The position numbers and the translations under genes were made by a program. Shown here piece by piece: positions 8,297 to 18,672 of a DNA stretch of 64,000 nt. Where the stretch lies: positions 3,906,001 to 3,970,000 of the forward strand of contig NZ_BNEL01000001.1 in assembly GCF_018327685.1 (NCBI RefSeq). The letters run 5' to 3'. The number at the start of each line of letters is the position of its first letter. Positions within the stretch are counted from its first letter, which is position 1. The notes beneath the pieces are model-generated. The model was not told the origin of the DNA and did no database searches. It saw nothing but the letters and a program-made list of their open reading frames with translations. Source of the stretch: Streptomyces sp. TS71-3 (GTDB taxonomy: Bacteria; Actinomycetota; Actinomycetes; Streptomycetales; Streptomycetaceae).

Positions 8297-9865
8297 GTGT
8301 CCGGCACCTCCCCCGAACTCCCCGGTCCCGACCCCGACCCCACCCCCGCGTCCGACTCCACCCCCGCGTCCGCGCCAGGAACGTCCCCCGCGTCCACGCC
8401 CGGAGCGTCCCCCGCGCCCCCCGCGTCCGGCTCGCCGGGCGCCGCTCCGGAGCTGCCGCCGGCCGTGCGCTCCGCGGTGCACAAGATCTTCCGGCGGGTC
8501 GTGCCGCTCTTCTTCATCATGTTCGTGGCGAACTACATGGACCGGGTCAACCTCGGCTTCGCGCAGGACCAGTTGCGCGCCGACGTGGGGCTGTCCGCCG
8601 GCGCCTTCGGGCTCGGGGCGGGCATCTTCTTCATCGCCTACGCCATCTTCGAAGTGCCCAGCAACATGCTGATGGAGCGCTTCGGGGCCAAGGTCTGGCT
8701 CACCCGGATCATGATCTCCTGGGGTGTCGTGGCGGGCGCCATGGCGTTCGTGACGAACGCGGAGACGTTCTACGCCCTGCGGTTCCTGCTGGGCGTCGCC
8801 GAGGCGGGCTTCTTCCCCGCGGTCATCTACTACTTCAGCCGCTGGCTGCCCGACTCGCACCGCGGCCGGGCGACCTCCATCTTCCTCATGGGCTCCGGCA
8901 CGGCCACCGTCGTGGTGGGGCCGATCTCCGGCGCCCTGCTGGAGATGCACGGGGTGTGGGGGCACGCGGGCTGGCAGTGGATGTTCTTCATCGAGGGCGT
9001 CTTCTCGATCGTGCTCGGCTTCGTCGTGTACCGGTTCCTGGACTCGGGCATCGAGGGCGCCCGCTGGCTCACCGACGAGGAGAAGACCGGCCTCGTCGCC
9101 GTCATCGACGCGGAGCAGCAGGTCCGCGCTGAGCAGCGCCGCACCGAGCAGGTCTCCCGCTGGCGGCTGCTGGCCGACCCGCAGATGCTGCTCTTCCTGT
9201 GGATCTACTTCGCGATCAACGTCGCGCTGTACGCGGTCACGTTCTGGCTGCCGTCGATCGTGGACGACATCGGCGGGCTCAGCGACTTCCAGGTGGGGCT
9301 GCTCACCGCGGTGCCCTGGCTGTTCGCGATCCTCGCGGTGTGGGTGGCCGGGCGGCTCTCCGACCGGATCGGCAAGCGGCGTCCGGTGCTGATGGTGCTG
9401 CTGGTACTGGGCGGTGTCGGCACGCTGCTCGCGGTGTTCGTCTCGCCGTGGGTGGGCCTGGGCGCGCTCTGCCTGGCGGCGATGGGGTTCAAGCCGGCCT
9501 CGCCGATCTTCTGGACGATCCCGCAGAGCTACCTCGACGCGCGGGCCGCGGCTCCCGGCATCGCCCTGATCAACTCGCTGGGCAACCTCGGCGGCTTCGT
9601 GGCCCCGACGGCGTTCGGGATCATCGAGGACGCCACGGGCTCCACCAAGGCGGGGCTCGTGGGCCTGACGGTGATCGGTTTCCTCGCGGCGCTGAGCGTG
9701 CTGCTGATCCGCGGGGGCGGCCGCAACGACCGGGTGCGGGCCACACCGCCACCGGCCGCGGCACCGGCGGTCAGGCGAGAGCGGCCGTCGTCGCCGGGCG
9801 CGGCCCGCACCGGACGGGCCCTGCCGGGTCGCCACGGCCGTGGAACGGCGGCGCAGGGCGCCTGA
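8297..9865 (+). CDS. MFS transporter, anion:cation symporter family (probable glucarate permease)
   Basis: This is a 522-residue twelve-helix MFS carrier. The first ~60 residues are a Pro/Ser/Ala-rich cytoplasmic tail made of degenerate repeats. The first membrane helix then carries the family signature VANYMDRVNLGFA, followed by VPSNMLMERFGAKVW. GTG at 8297 has AAGGAAG upstream. It sits 138 bp after gudD in the same direction, which supports glucarate or galactarate uptake. A strong hairpin follows the stop. The long low-complexity tail is unusual for the family. Confidence 0.88.
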   Translation: MSGTSPELPGPDPDPTPASDSTPASAPGTSPASTPGASPAPPASGSPGAAPELPPAVRSAVHKIFRRVVPLFFIMFVANYMDRVNLGFAQDQLRADVGLSAGAFGLGAGIFFIAYAIFEVPSNMLMERFGAKVWLTRIMISWGVVAGAMAFVTNAETFYALRFLLGVAEAGFFPAVIYYFSRWLPDSHRGRATSIFLMGSGTATVVVGPISGALLEMHGVWGHAGWQWMFFIEGVFSIVLGFVVYRFLDSGIEGARWLTDEEKTGLVAVIDAEQQVRAEQRRTEQVSRWRLLADPQMLLFLWIYFAINVALYAVTFWLPSIVDDIGGLSDFQVGLLTAVPWLFAILAVWVAGRLSDRIGKRRPVLMVLLVLGGVGTLLAVFVSPWVGLGALCLAAMGFKPASPIFWTIPQSYLDARAAAPGIALINSLGNLGGFVAPTAFGIIEDATGSTKAGLVGLTVIGFLAALSVLLIRGGGRNDRVRATPPPAAAPAVRRERPSSPGAARTGRALPGRHGRGTAAQGA

Positions 9866-9910
9866 CGAAGACGGGGCCGGACCTGCCTGGCCGGGCTCCC
9901 GCCCGCGTCC

Positions 9911-9938
9911 GGGCCGGCCGCACCACAGCGGCCGGCCC
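9911..9938 (+). terminator. Hairpin terminator after the glucarate operon
   Basis: GGGCCGGCCGC (9911-9921) and GCGGCCGGCCC (9928-9938) form a perfect 11-bp stem with a 6-nt loop, 45 bp after the MFS stop. There is no U tract, as is usual in streptomycetes. Confidence 0.7.
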
Positions 9939-10144
9939 GACCACCCGCGGGCGCGCCGTGTCCCGGCGGGGAGGATGCCTGCGCGTGCCCCTTCCCCGCC
10001 CGCCTTCTCCGTCCGCCCTGCCCGTCCGCCCCGGGAGGACGCGGCGCCCCGGGCGAGCGGAAAGGTGCCGCTCAGGGCGCCGTACGGGGGACGGTGGGCC
10101 TCGCGGCGCGGCCCCGCCATGCGGCGGCGGGTACACCTGCCGGC

Positions 10145-11233
10145 ATGGACCTGTGGGGCAAGAGGGACGACATGGTGGTGCACGAGCGGGAACCGTTCAA
10201 CGCGGAGCCACCCCGCACCGCGCTGGCCGAGATGCCGTTGACGCCGGTCGAGTCCTTCTACAGCCGAAACCACGGTCCGATCCCCGAGACCGACCCGGTG
10301 GCGTGGCGGCTGCGTGTGGACGGCCTCGTGGAGCGGCCGATGGAACTGTCCCTGCAAGAGCTGCGGTCCCGCTTCGACGAGGCCGAGCTGGACGCGACGC
10401 TCCAGTGCGCCGGCAACCGGCGCGCCGGGCTCGCCGAGGTGCGCGACATCCCCGGCGAGGACCCGTGGCGATCCGGCGCCGTCTCCACCGCCCGCTGGAG
10501 CGGTGCCCGGCTCGGCGACGTGCTGGCCGCGGCTGGACCCCGTCCGGAGGCGGCCCACGTCGCGTTCGCCGCCCCGGACGTCTCCCCGGTGGCCGACCCG
10601 CCCCAGTCCTTCGGGGCGTCCATCCCCGTGGCCAAGGCCCTGGGGCCGGAGGTGCTGCTGGCCTGGGCGATGGACGGCCGGCCGCTGCCACGGGTGCACG
10701 GGGCGCTGCTGCGGGTGGTGGTGCCCGGCTGGATCGGCGCCCGCAGCGTCAAGTGGCTCACCCGCGTCACCGTTCAGGCCGAGCCGTCGGTCAACTACTT
10801 CCAGGCCACCGCCTACCGCCTGCTGCCTCCCGGCGCCGACCCCGTCCAGGCCGGCCCCGGCGACGGCATCTCGCTCGGGCCGCTCGCGTTGAACTGCGAC
10901 ATCCTCAGCCCCGACGACGGCGCCCGGGTGCCGCCCGGGCCGACCGAGGTCGTCGGCTACGCACTGGCGGGCGACGGCCGCAGCGTCGCGCGCGTGGACG
11001 TGTCCGTGGACGGCGGGCACTCCTGGGCCCAGGCCGAGCTGGAGGCGGACGCGGACCCGTGGGTGTGGCGGCGCTGGCGCATCGTGGTGGACCTGCCCGC
11101 GGGGGCGGCCGAGATCACGGCGCGGGCGTGGGACTCCAGCGGCTCGGCCATGCCCGAGTCCCCGGCCCACCTGTGGAACCCGAAGGGATACGTCAACAAC
11201 TCCTGGGCCCGGATCCGCCTCGACAGCCGATGA
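10145..11233 (+). CDS. Sulfite-oxidase-family molybdopterin-dependent oxidoreductase
   Basis: This 362-residue protein has an oxidoreductase molybdopterin-binding domain (residues ~40-240, with LQCAGNRR carrying the Mo-ligand Cys at about position 88). A C-terminal Mo-co dimerisation domain follows (YALAGDGRSVARVDVSVDGG, then AWDSSGSAMPE). It has no heme b5 domain and no signal peptide, so it is a cytoplasmic, plant-sulfite-oxidase-like form with unknown electron acceptor. ATG at 10145 is preferred; ATG at 10172 is possible. Confidence 0.88.
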   Translation: MDLWGKRDDMVVHEREPFNAEPPRTALAEMPLTPVESFYSRNHGPIPETDPVAWRLRVDGLVERPMELSLQELRSRFDEAELDATLQCAGNRRAGLAEVRDIPGEDPWRSGAVSTARWSGARLGDVLAAAGPRPEAAHVAFAAPDVSPVADPPQSFGASIPVAKALGPEVLLAWAMDGRPLPRVHGALLRVVVPGWIGARSVKWLTRVTVQAEPSVNYFQATAYRLLPPGADPVQAGPGDGISLGPLALNCDILSPDDGARVPPGPTEVVGYALAGDGRSVARVDVSVDGGHSWAQAELEADADPWVWRRWRIVVDLPAGAAEITARAWDSSGSAMPESPAHLWNPKGYVNNSWARIRLDSR

Positions 11234-11348
11234 CGGCGGTATGCGGGCCGACGGGGACACTGGCGGGCTCTCCGGGGCCCGGGTACCGCCAGGCCCTCGG
11301 GCGTCCGCCCTTCCGGGCCAGGGGCGGGGCCGGTTGCCCCGGGCCGGT

Positions 11349-12719
11349 TCACGCCTCGGCGGCCCGTTCCAGGATGCGGGCGGCGACGGCGGGGGAGTCG
11401 ACGAGGGGGTGGAGCGCGAGGGCGCGCAGGGCGGCGGTGCGGTCCTTGAAGAGGGCGGCGTCGATCGTCGCGCGCTCCACCGCCTTGAGCTGGAGCATCA
11501 GGCCCAGCTCGGCCGGTCCCAGCGGGGCGGCCGGCAGCGGCCTGGCGCCCTCCGCGCCGACCTCGCAGACGGTCTCGATGATGGCGTCCGGGGGTAGTTC
11601 GGGGACGGTGGTGCCGTTGGGCACGTTGAGGATCAGGCGGGTGCGGCGGTCGGCGGCGATGGCCCGCATCAGGGCGAGAGCCACCCGGTCGTAGCCGCCG
11701 CCGTCCAGATCGCAGGTGTCGCGCTGCCCGCCGCCGCTGGCCGCGCGGCTGTCCGCCCCGTAGGTCTCCTCCCGCTGTAGCCGGGTGTCCTCCCACAGCT
11801 CGTACGCCCGCTCGGGCTCACGTGCGGCCCGTGCGAAGAAGTCGCGCTGCTGGTGGTCGAGGAACGCGCCCCGGGTCTCCTCGGCGCCGAGCACCGCGGC
11901 GAGGGTCTCCCGGCGGAAGTAGTAGTAGTGCAGGTACTCGTTCGGCAGGGCGCCCAGCGCCTGGAGCCAGCCGGCGCCGAACAGCTTGCCCTCCTCGAAG
12001 CCCCCGAGCGCGTCGGCGTCCGCGAGCAGGCCGGGGAGCAGGTCGCGGGTGCCGTCGTGCAGGGTCCGCAGCCAGCCGAGGTGGTTGAGGCCCACGTAGT
12101 CGTAGGACGGGGCGGGGGAGCCGGCACCGTCGGCACCGGCCGGGGGCGCACCGAGGAACAGGTCGGGATCGCTGCCCGCCGCCCGCGCCGCGCGCCGCAC
12201 GAGGCCCACCGGGGAGTCGCAGATGCCGATGACCCGCTCGCCGAGCACCGCTGACATGGCCTCGGTCACCATGCCGGCGGGATTGGTGAAGTTGATGACC
12301 CACGCGCGCGGGGCCACGGCCGCGGCCCGCTCCGCGATATGCAGGGCCACGGGAACCGTACGCAGCCCGTACAGCACGCCGCCCGCCCCCACGGTCTCCT
12401 GCCCGAGCACACCCTCACCGAGCGGCACCCGCTCGTCCCGCACCCGGCCCGCCGTACCCCCCACCCGGATCGCGGAGAAGACGAAGTCCGCCCCGCGCAG
12501 GGCGTCGTCGAGCCCCTCAGCGACGCGCACGACGGGAAAAGAGGCCCCACCCCCGCCCGCGGCATCCGCATCCCGCACCTGCTCCAGCACGGATTGCACC
12601 ACCCCGACCCGCGCCGGATCCGGGTCGTACAACACCAACTCGGAGACCTCGCCCCCACCGAGGGCCCGGTACACGAGCGGAACCCGAAAACCGCCACCAC
12701 CGAGAATCGTCAGCCTCAT
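11349..12719 (-). CDS. GH4 family 6-phospho-beta-glucosidase
   Basis: This is a 456-residue NAD- and metal-dependent glycosidase of family 4. The N-terminal Rossmann motif is ILGGGGFRVPLVYRAL. The metal-binding Cys is in GICDSPVGL and the His in GLNHLGWLR. NFTNPAGMVTE and YYYFRRETL are typical of the 6-phospho-beta-glucosidase branch. The substrate should be a phosphorylated disaccharide, but no PTS or sugar transporter is next to it, so the physiological sugar is unclear. It converges with the molybdo-oxidoreductase. Confidence 0.9.
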   Translation of the reverse strand: MRLTILGGGGFRVPLVYRALGGGEVSELVLYDPDPARVGVVQSVLEQVRDADAAGGGGASFPVVRVAEGLDDALRGADFVFSAIRVGGTAGRVRDERVPLGEGVLGQETVGAGGVLYGLRTVPVALHIAERAAAVAPRAWVINFTNPAGMVTEAMSAVLGERVIGICDSPVGLVRRAARAAGSDPDLFLGAPPAGADGAGSPAPSYDYVGLNHLGWLRTLHDGTRDLLPGLLADADALGGFEEGKLFGAGWLQALGALPNEYLHYYYFRRETLAAVLGAEETRGAFLDHQQRDFFARAAREPERAYELWEDTRLQREETYGADSRAASGGGQRDTCDLDGGGYDRVALALMRAIAADRRTRLILNVPNGTTVPELPPDAIIETVCEVGAEGARPLPAAPLGPAELGLMLQLKAVERATIDAALFKDRTAALRALALHPLVDSPAVAARILERAAEA

Positions 12720-12821
12720 GGCCCGGAACGTACCCCATCCCACGGACACCCCCACGAGCACGCACCCGCCGCCCCAAGCAGGGACGCGGGGACCGCGCGA
12801 GAGACGCCACGACGACAGCAA

Positions 12822-13150
12822 GGGGGCAGGGCGACTGATCGGGGCGCAGCCCCGCATGGAGGGGGCGCGGGGAACTGCGCGACAAGCCACGACGGCGCGG
12901 CACGTGGGAACGGGCGTGAGGGGGCAGGGCGACTGATCGGGGCGCAGCCCCGCACGAAAGGGGCGCGGGGAACTGCGCGACAAGCCACGGCGAGGCCGCA
13001 CGCCGGAATGGGCGTGAAGGGGCAGGGCGGGCGATCGGGGCGCAGCCCCGCATAAAAGGGGCGCGGGGAACTGCGCAAAAGTCACGGCGAGCCCGCACGT
13101 CACGCCCGCCGTGAGGAGGCAGGCGTGGTGACCGGGGCGGCAGCCCCGCC
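12822..13150. repeat. Three and a half copies of a ~98-bp intergenic repeat
   Basis: Units begin near 12822, 12920 and 13019, with a partial fourth at about 13125. Each has GGGGCGCAGCCCC (a small hairpin), a short variable spacer, then GGGGCGCGGGGAACTGCGC and a CAAGCCACG-like tail. They fill most of the 528-bp gap between the divergent GH4 and PfkB genes. Relatives of the core lie near 22990, 40275, 40385, 40555 and 62455. Confidence 0.75.
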
Positions 13151-13247
13151 GGTACCAGAGAACCCGCCGCAACGGGGCGCGGCCCCACCCCCTGTCACCC
13201 CCATCGGGCACACTGGCCTGGTCAGCATCACGCAGGGGAGGTGCACC

Positions 13248-14351
13248 GTGACGGAAGACGACGCAGAGCCGATGCGTCCGGTCCCCCTCGACCCGCTCAC
13301 GGCAGTGCGGGCCGCCCAGGACCCCGCCATCGACGTCTACCTCACCGGGACGGTCTTCCTCGACATCATCTTCACCGGACTCGACAGCGCCCCGGTGCGC
13401 GGCACCGAGTCCTGGGCCCGCGGCATGGGCTCCAGCCCGGGCGGCATCGCCAACATGGCGACCGCCCTGGCCAGGCTCGGCCTGCGCACGTCGCTCGCCG
13501 CGGCGTTCGGGGACGACCACTACGGCGAGTACTGCTGGGACGCGCTGGAGCAGGGCGAGGGAATCGACCTGGCCTCGTCGCGCACGGTACCCGGCTGGCA
13601 CTCCCCGGTGACCGTGTCGATGGCCTACGAGGGCGAGCGGACGATGGTCTCGCACGGCCACGAGCCCCCGCCGGAGGAGCCCGCGCCCCGCTGCCCGCCA
13701 CGCGCGCGTGCCGCCGTCGCCGCACTCACGCCCGGCCGCTCGGCACCGTGGATCGCGGAGGCGGGCCGGCGCGGCACCCGCATCTTCGCGGACGTCGGCT
13801 GGGACGACACCGGGCACTGGGACCTCGCCGAGCTCTCCGACCTCCGGCACTGCGAGGCGTTCCTGCCGAACGCCGAGGAGGCCATGCGGTACACCCGCAC
13901 CAGCTGCCCGCGGCGCGCCGCACGCCTGCTGGCCGAGCAGGTGCCGCTCGCGGTGGTGACGCTCGGTTCCGAGGGGGCGTACGCCGTGGACGGCGCGTCC
14001 GGCGAGGAGGCCGAGGTGCCGGCCATCGACGTGGAGGCGCTGGACACGACCGGCGCAGGGGACGTCTTCGTCGCCGGCTTCGTGACCGGGACGCTCGCGG
14101 GCTGGCCGCTGGCCGACCGGCTGGCGTTCGCGGGGCTCACGGCGGCGCTGTCCGTTCAGGAGTTCGGCGGGTCGCTCTCGGCGCCCGGCTGGTCCGAGAT
14201 CGCCGCCTGGTGGCGGCACGTGCAGCAGTACGACGACCAGAACCCGTCCGCGCTGCGGCGGTACGCCTTCCTGGACACGCTCCTGCCCACCACGGCCCGC
14301 ACCTGGCCGCTGCGCCGAGCGGTGCCCACGATCGGCTTCCGCCGCGTGTGA
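13248..14351 (+). CDS. PfkB-family carbohydrate kinase
   Basis: This 367-residue ribokinase-fold sugar kinase carries the PfkB signature 1 SSPGGIANMATALARLG and signature 2 DTTGAGDVFVAGF; the Asp of GAGD is the catalytic base. GTG at 13248 has GGGGAGG directly upstream. No regulator or transporter sits next to it, so the sugar cannot be named. The divergent GH4 gene may be functionally linked, but the large repeat block between them argues against one control region. Confidence 0.88.
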   Translation: MTEDDAEPMRPVPLDPLTAVRAAQDPAIDVYLTGTVFLDIIFTGLDSAPVRGTESWARGMGSSPGGIANMATALARLGLRTSLAAAFGDDHYGEYCWDALEQGEGIDLASSRTVPGWHSPVTVSMAYEGERTMVSHGHEPPPEEPAPRCPPRARAAVAALTPGRSAPWIAEAGRRGTRIFADVGWDDTGHWDLAELSDLRHCEAFLPNAEEAMRYTRTSCPRRAARLLAEQVPLAVVTLGSEGAYAVDGASGEEAEVPAIDVEALDTTGAGDVFVAGFVTGTLAGWPLADRLAFAGLTAALSVQEFGGSLSAPGWSEIAAWWRHVQQYDDQNPSALRRYAFLDTLLPTTARTWPLRRAVPTIGFRRV

Positions 14352-14621
14352 ACGTCCACTTGCGCATCCGCCCCGTCACACGCGCCCACGGAGCGTGACC
14401 GGGCGCCGGCGGGGGAGCCGGGCGGACCGAGGACGGGCCCCGGCCGCACCCCGCCGACCCCGCCCGGCCCGCTCCCGCGCCGCGGTCCCGGCCCCGATAC
14501 TCCAGGAAAAGGGGGTCTTGGTTGTCGGTGCCCCGACGTACCCTGGAACCTGCCGGGAGCGCCCCGGCGGCATGGCAGGATGCCGCACACAGGAGGAACT
14601 GCAGGCCTCAAGAGCCGGCCC

Positions 14622-15680
<1,059 letters not shown>

Positions 15681-15742
15681 ACCGCCGCCGAGGGTGCCGT
15701 ACCCCGCTGGCCCAGTAACGGAAAGTGGACCGAGCAGCAGTC

Positions 15743-16240
15743 ATGTCGATCGACGTCAACAACGAATCCGGTAGCGAGGTGGACGAGCGGGCGATCCTCG
15801 ACATCGCCCGCTACACCCTCACCCGGATGCGCATCCACCCGCTCAGCGAGCTCTCGGTGATCGTCGTGGACGAGGGCGCCATGGAGCAGCTCCACATGCA
15901 GTGGATGGACCTGCCGGGGCCGACGGACGTCATGTCCTTCCCCATGGACGAGCTCCGCCCGCCGTCCAAGGACGACGACGAGCCCCCGCAGGGCCTGCTC
16001 GGCGACGTCGTGCTCTGCCCCGAGGTCGCCGCCCGGCAGGCCGAGGAGGCCCCCACCCGGCACAGCATGGACGAGGAGCTCCAGCTCCTCACCGTGCATG
16101 GCGTGCTCCACCTGCTGGGCTACGACCACGAGGAGCCCGACGAGAAGGCCGAGATGTTCCGCCTCCAGTCGGCCATCGTGGACGGCTGGCGCGCCGAGCA
16201 GGGCGTGCCGGGACCGTCCCCGGCCCCCACGGTCTCGTAG
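15743..16240 (+). CDS. ybeY: Endoribonuclease YbeY (16S rRNA maturation)
   Basis: This 165-residue zinc endoribonuclease is needed for 16S rRNA 3' processing and ribosome quality control. The metal-binding motif [11 protein letters not shown] is intact and preceded by [10 protein letters not shown]. The length is normal with a small acidic insert ([10 protein letters not shown]). ATG at 15743 is preferred over the Met at 15725. It lies between phoH and the CNNM gene in the usual actinobacterial order; the next start is only 4 bp after its stop. Confidence 0.95.
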   Translation: MSIDVNNESGSEVDERAILDIARYTLTRMRIHPLSELSVIVVDEGAMEQLHMQWMDLPGPTDVMSFPMDELRPPSKDDDEPPQGLLGDVVLCPEVAARQAEEAPTRHSMDEELQLLTVHGVLHLLGYDHEEPDEKAEMFRLQSAIVDGWRAEQGVPGPSPAPTVS

Positions 16241-16244
16241 CGCC

Positions 16245-17555
16245 GTGACCGTCCAGTTGATCATCGGCGCGGTCCTGCTCGTCCTGATCGCGTGGCTGGC
16301 CGCGTGTGCCGAGGCCGGTCTCGCGCGCACCTCCAGCTTCCGCGCGGAGGAGGCCGTGCGCTCCGGCCGCCGCGGCAGCGCCAAGCTGGCCCAGATCGCC
16401 GCGGACCCCACCCGCTACCTCAACGTGGCGCTGCTCGTCCGGGTGGCGTGCGAGATGGCGGCGGCGGCCATGGTGACCTACGTGTCCCTGCGGGGGTTCG
16501 ACAGCACCTGGGAGGCGCTGCTCGTCGCGATCGGCGTGATGGTGCTGGTCAGCTATGTCGCCGTGGGCGTCTCGCCGCGCACCATCGGCCGCCAGCACCC
16601 GCTGAACACGGCCACGGTCGCCGCGTACGTCCTGCTGCCGCTGGCCAGGATCATGGGCCCGATCCCCTCCCTGCTGATCCTCCTCGGCAACGCCGTCACC
16701 CCCGGCAAGGGCTTCCGCAGGGGCCCGTTCGCGTCCGAGGCCGAGCTGCGCGCGCTGGTCGACCTCGCCGAGCAGGAGTCCCTGATCGAGGACGAGGAGC
16801 GCCGCATGGTGCACTCCGTCTTCGAGCTGGGCGACACGCTCGTCCGGGAGGTCATGGTGCCCCGCACCGACCTCGTCGTGATCGAGCGGTACAAGACCAT
16901 CCGCCAGGCCCTCACACTCGCGCTGCGCTCCGGCTTCTCCCGGATCCCGGTGACCGGCGAGAGCGAGGACGACATCGTCGGCATCGTCTACCTCAAGGAT
17001 CTGGCCCGCCGCACGCACATCAGCCGCGAGGCCGAGTCCGAGCTGGTCTCCACCGCGATGCGGCCCGCCACCTTCGTCCCCGACACCAAGAACGCCGGCG
17101 ACCTGCTCCGCGAGATGCAGCAGGAGCGCACCCACGTCGCCGTCGTCATCGACGAGTACGGCGGGACCGCCGGCATCATCACCATCGAGGACATCCTGGA
17201 GGAGATCGTCGGCGAGATCACCGACGAGTACGACCGCGAACAGCCGTCCGTGGAGAAGCTCGACGACGACCGGTACCGGGTCACCGCCCGGCTCGACATC
17301 GGCGACCTCGGCGAGCTGTACGGCCTGGAGGCCTTCGACGACGAGGACGTGGAGACCGTCGGCGGGTTGCTCGCCAAGGCGCTCGGGCGGGTGCCGATCG
17401 CCGGGGCGTCGGCGGAGGTGGCGCTGCCGGACGGGCGGGGGCTCAAGTTGACCGCCGAGTCGGCGGCGGGGCGGCGGAACAAGATCGTCACCGTTCTTGT
17501 GGAACCGGTTGCTCCGGTGGAGCGGGGCGCTGGCGCGGGCGCGGCGGGGGTGTAA
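16245..17555 (+). CDS. CNNM/CBS-domain transporter-like protein (CorC/HlyC family)
   Basis: This 436-residue membrane protein begins with a DUF21/CNNM segment of about three to four helices ([20 protein letters not shown] onward). A CBS pair follows ([13 protein letters not shown] and [17 protein letters not shown], then [16 protein letters not shown]). A CorC_HlyC domain with [14 protein letters not shown] ends it. Such proteins are linked to Mg2+/Co2+ efflux. GTG at 16245 follows the ybeY stop closely, so the three genes are probably one operon. A weak hairpin (17593-17608) and the IS copy follow. Confidence 0.9.
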   Translation: MTVQLIIGAVLLVLIAWLAACAEAGLARTSSFRAEEAVRSGRRGSAKLAQIAADPTRYLNVALLVRVACEMAAAAMVTYVSLRGFDSTWEALLVAIGVMVLVSYVAVGVSPRTIGRQHPLNTATVAAYVLLPLARIMGPIPSLLILLGNAVTPGKGFRRGPFASEAELRALVDLAEQESLIEDEERRMVHSVFELGDTLVREVMVPRTDLVVIERYKTIRQALTLALRSGFSRIPVTGESEDDIVGIVYLKDLARRTHISREAESELVSTAMRPATFVPDTKNAGDLLREMQQERTHVAVVIDEYGGTAGIITIEDILEEIVGEITDEYDREQPSVEKLDDDRYRVTARLDIGDLGELYGLEAFDDEDVETVGGLLAKALGRVPIAGASAEVALPDGRGLKLTAESAAGRRNKIVTVLVEPVAPVERGAGAGAAGV

Positions 17556-17743
17556 CGGTTCCGGTCCCCTGGCAGGGGCGCCCCGCGCGGTGGCCACCAA
17601 GCGGTGGCGCCTGCTCCGTGAGGGGCACTTCTCGGCCGGCCGTTTCTCGGGCAGCGCGATCAGCAAGGACTCTCGGGAAGTGCGCCAGTGAGGTTTTCTC
17701 AGAGAAATGATCTTCGCGAAGCGTTGTGAACCGCTCGCCTCGG

Positions 17744-17831
17744 GGTGGATCGGACGAACTCATCCTGGTCGTGAGCAGACGTAAAGCCCCTGGTAGGACA
17801 GGTCTCACCACAAGAACTCGTCCGACCCACC
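17744..17831 (+). promoter_or_regulatory. Long inverted repeat in the IS leader, before the transposase start
   Basis: GGTGGATCGGACGAACTC at 17744-17761 and GAACTCGTCCGACCCACC at 17814-17831 can pair over 18 bp with three mismatches. The second arm ends 12 bp before the TTG start, next to the AGAGG ribosome site. The same structure occurs in copy 2 at 20559-20646. It could limit transposase translation from read-through transcripts; that role is inference. Confidence 0.45.
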
Positions 17832-17843
17832 AGAGGCTTCACG

Positions 17844-18653
17844 TTGGTCACCTATGTTGCCACGCTCGATGTTCCGCGCCATGTCGTGGATCACCTTTCA
17901 CGACTGCTGGCCGCCCACCGGCGACGGTTGGGCACTCCGCGGGGGTCGCGGGCGCTGGGTCCGTTCCGTCAGGCCGTGCTGGTGCTGCGCTGGTTCCGCG
18001 AGCAGGCGTGCGTGCACTGTCTGGCCCGCGACGCCGGGGTCTCCCAGGCCACCGGCTACCGCTACCTCCACGAAGGCATCGACGCGCTGGCCGCCCAAGC
18101 CCCCGACTTGCACGACGTCCTGAACCGCTGCCGGCGGGAAGGAATGACGCACGTGATTTTGGACGGCACACTCATCGAGTCCGACCGTCTCGCCGGCGTC
18201 CGCGACAACGGCAACGACCTGTGGTTCAGCCAGAAGCACAAGGCGTTCGGCGGCAACGTGCAGTTCCTGTCCTCCCCGAACGGCACCCCGCTGTGGGTCT
18301 CCGATGTCGAGCCCGGCTCCACCCCCGACATCACAGCGGCCCGTATCCACGTCCTGCCCGTTCTGTACAAGGCCGCCGCCGACGGTTTGCCGACTCTTGC
18401 CGACAAGGGTTACATCGGCGCCGGAATCGGCATCCACATCCCGGTGCGCCGCCCCCAGGGTAGATCTGAGCAAGCCCTCCACACCGATACCCGAACCACG
18501 AACACCCTGATCAGAGATCTGCGCGCCCTCGGCGAACGCGCAGCCGCCGAACTCAAGGAACGCTGGCGCGCGCTCAAGAAGGTCTCGCTCAGTCCCAGCC
18601 GGATCGGCGACATCGCCCGTGCCGCACTCGTCCTCAACGGAATCTTGAAATGA
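17844..18653 (+). CDS. IS5-family DDE transposase (copy 1)
   Basis: This is a 269-residue transposase: an N-terminal helix-turn-helix (CLARDAGVSQATGYRYLHEG) and a DDE domain with VILDGTLIESDR, LADKGYIGAG and a late Glu in ALGERAAAELKERW. The start is TTG at 17844 with AGAGG upstream; no later Met keeps the N-terminus. It appears intact. Its C-terminus is GILK where copy 2 has GIAK. Confidence 0.9.
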   Translation: MVTYVATLDVPRHVVDHLSRLLAAHRRRLGTPRGSRALGPFRQAVLVLRWFREQACVHCLARDAGVSQATGYRYLHEGIDALAAQAPDLHDVLNRCRREGMTHVILDGTLIESDRLAGVRDNGNDLWFSQKHKAFGGNVQFLSSPNGTPLWVSDVEPGSTPDITAARIHVLPVLYKAAADGLPTLADKGYIGAGIGIHIPVRRPQGRSEQALHTDTRTTNTLIRDLRALGERAAAELKERWRALKKVSLSPSRIGDIARAALVLNGILK

Positions 18654-18672
18654 TCTTCGTTGAGAAAACCTC

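Larger units (their letters stand above)
17690..18672 (+). mobile_element. IS5-family insertion sequence, copy 1
   Basis: This 983-bp element has 12-bp perfect terminal inverted repeats, GAGGTTTTCTCA and TGAGAAAACCTC. GAAATGATCTTCG also occurs as a direct repeat just inside both ends. It carries one transposase gene. The flanking triplets are AGT on the left and ATT on the right, so they do not match, although both fit the ANT target rule of the ISL2-like group. The mismatch means the original flank has been lost by deletion or recombination. It truncates the recombinase gene on its right. It differs from copy 2 at only two bases that I could find (TT for GC near 18645). Confidence 0.92.

Noticed and set aside
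6791..11260. A 1489-codon open frame on the minus strand
   Set aside because: It lies antisense to gudD, the MFS gene and the molybdo-oxidoreductase. Its translation is low-complexity Gly/Arg/His-rich, the usual mirror of GC-rich codons.
11349..14219. A 956-codon minus-strand frame containing the GH4 gene
   Set aside because: Only the last 456 codons are GH4; the rest crosses the intergenic repeats and the antisense of the PfkB gene.
17497..17691. A small ORF ending in the left end of IS copy 1
   Set aside because: Its first part overlaps the CNNM gene in another frame and its stop comes from the IS. The tail could be a gene fragment, but I cannot support an identity.
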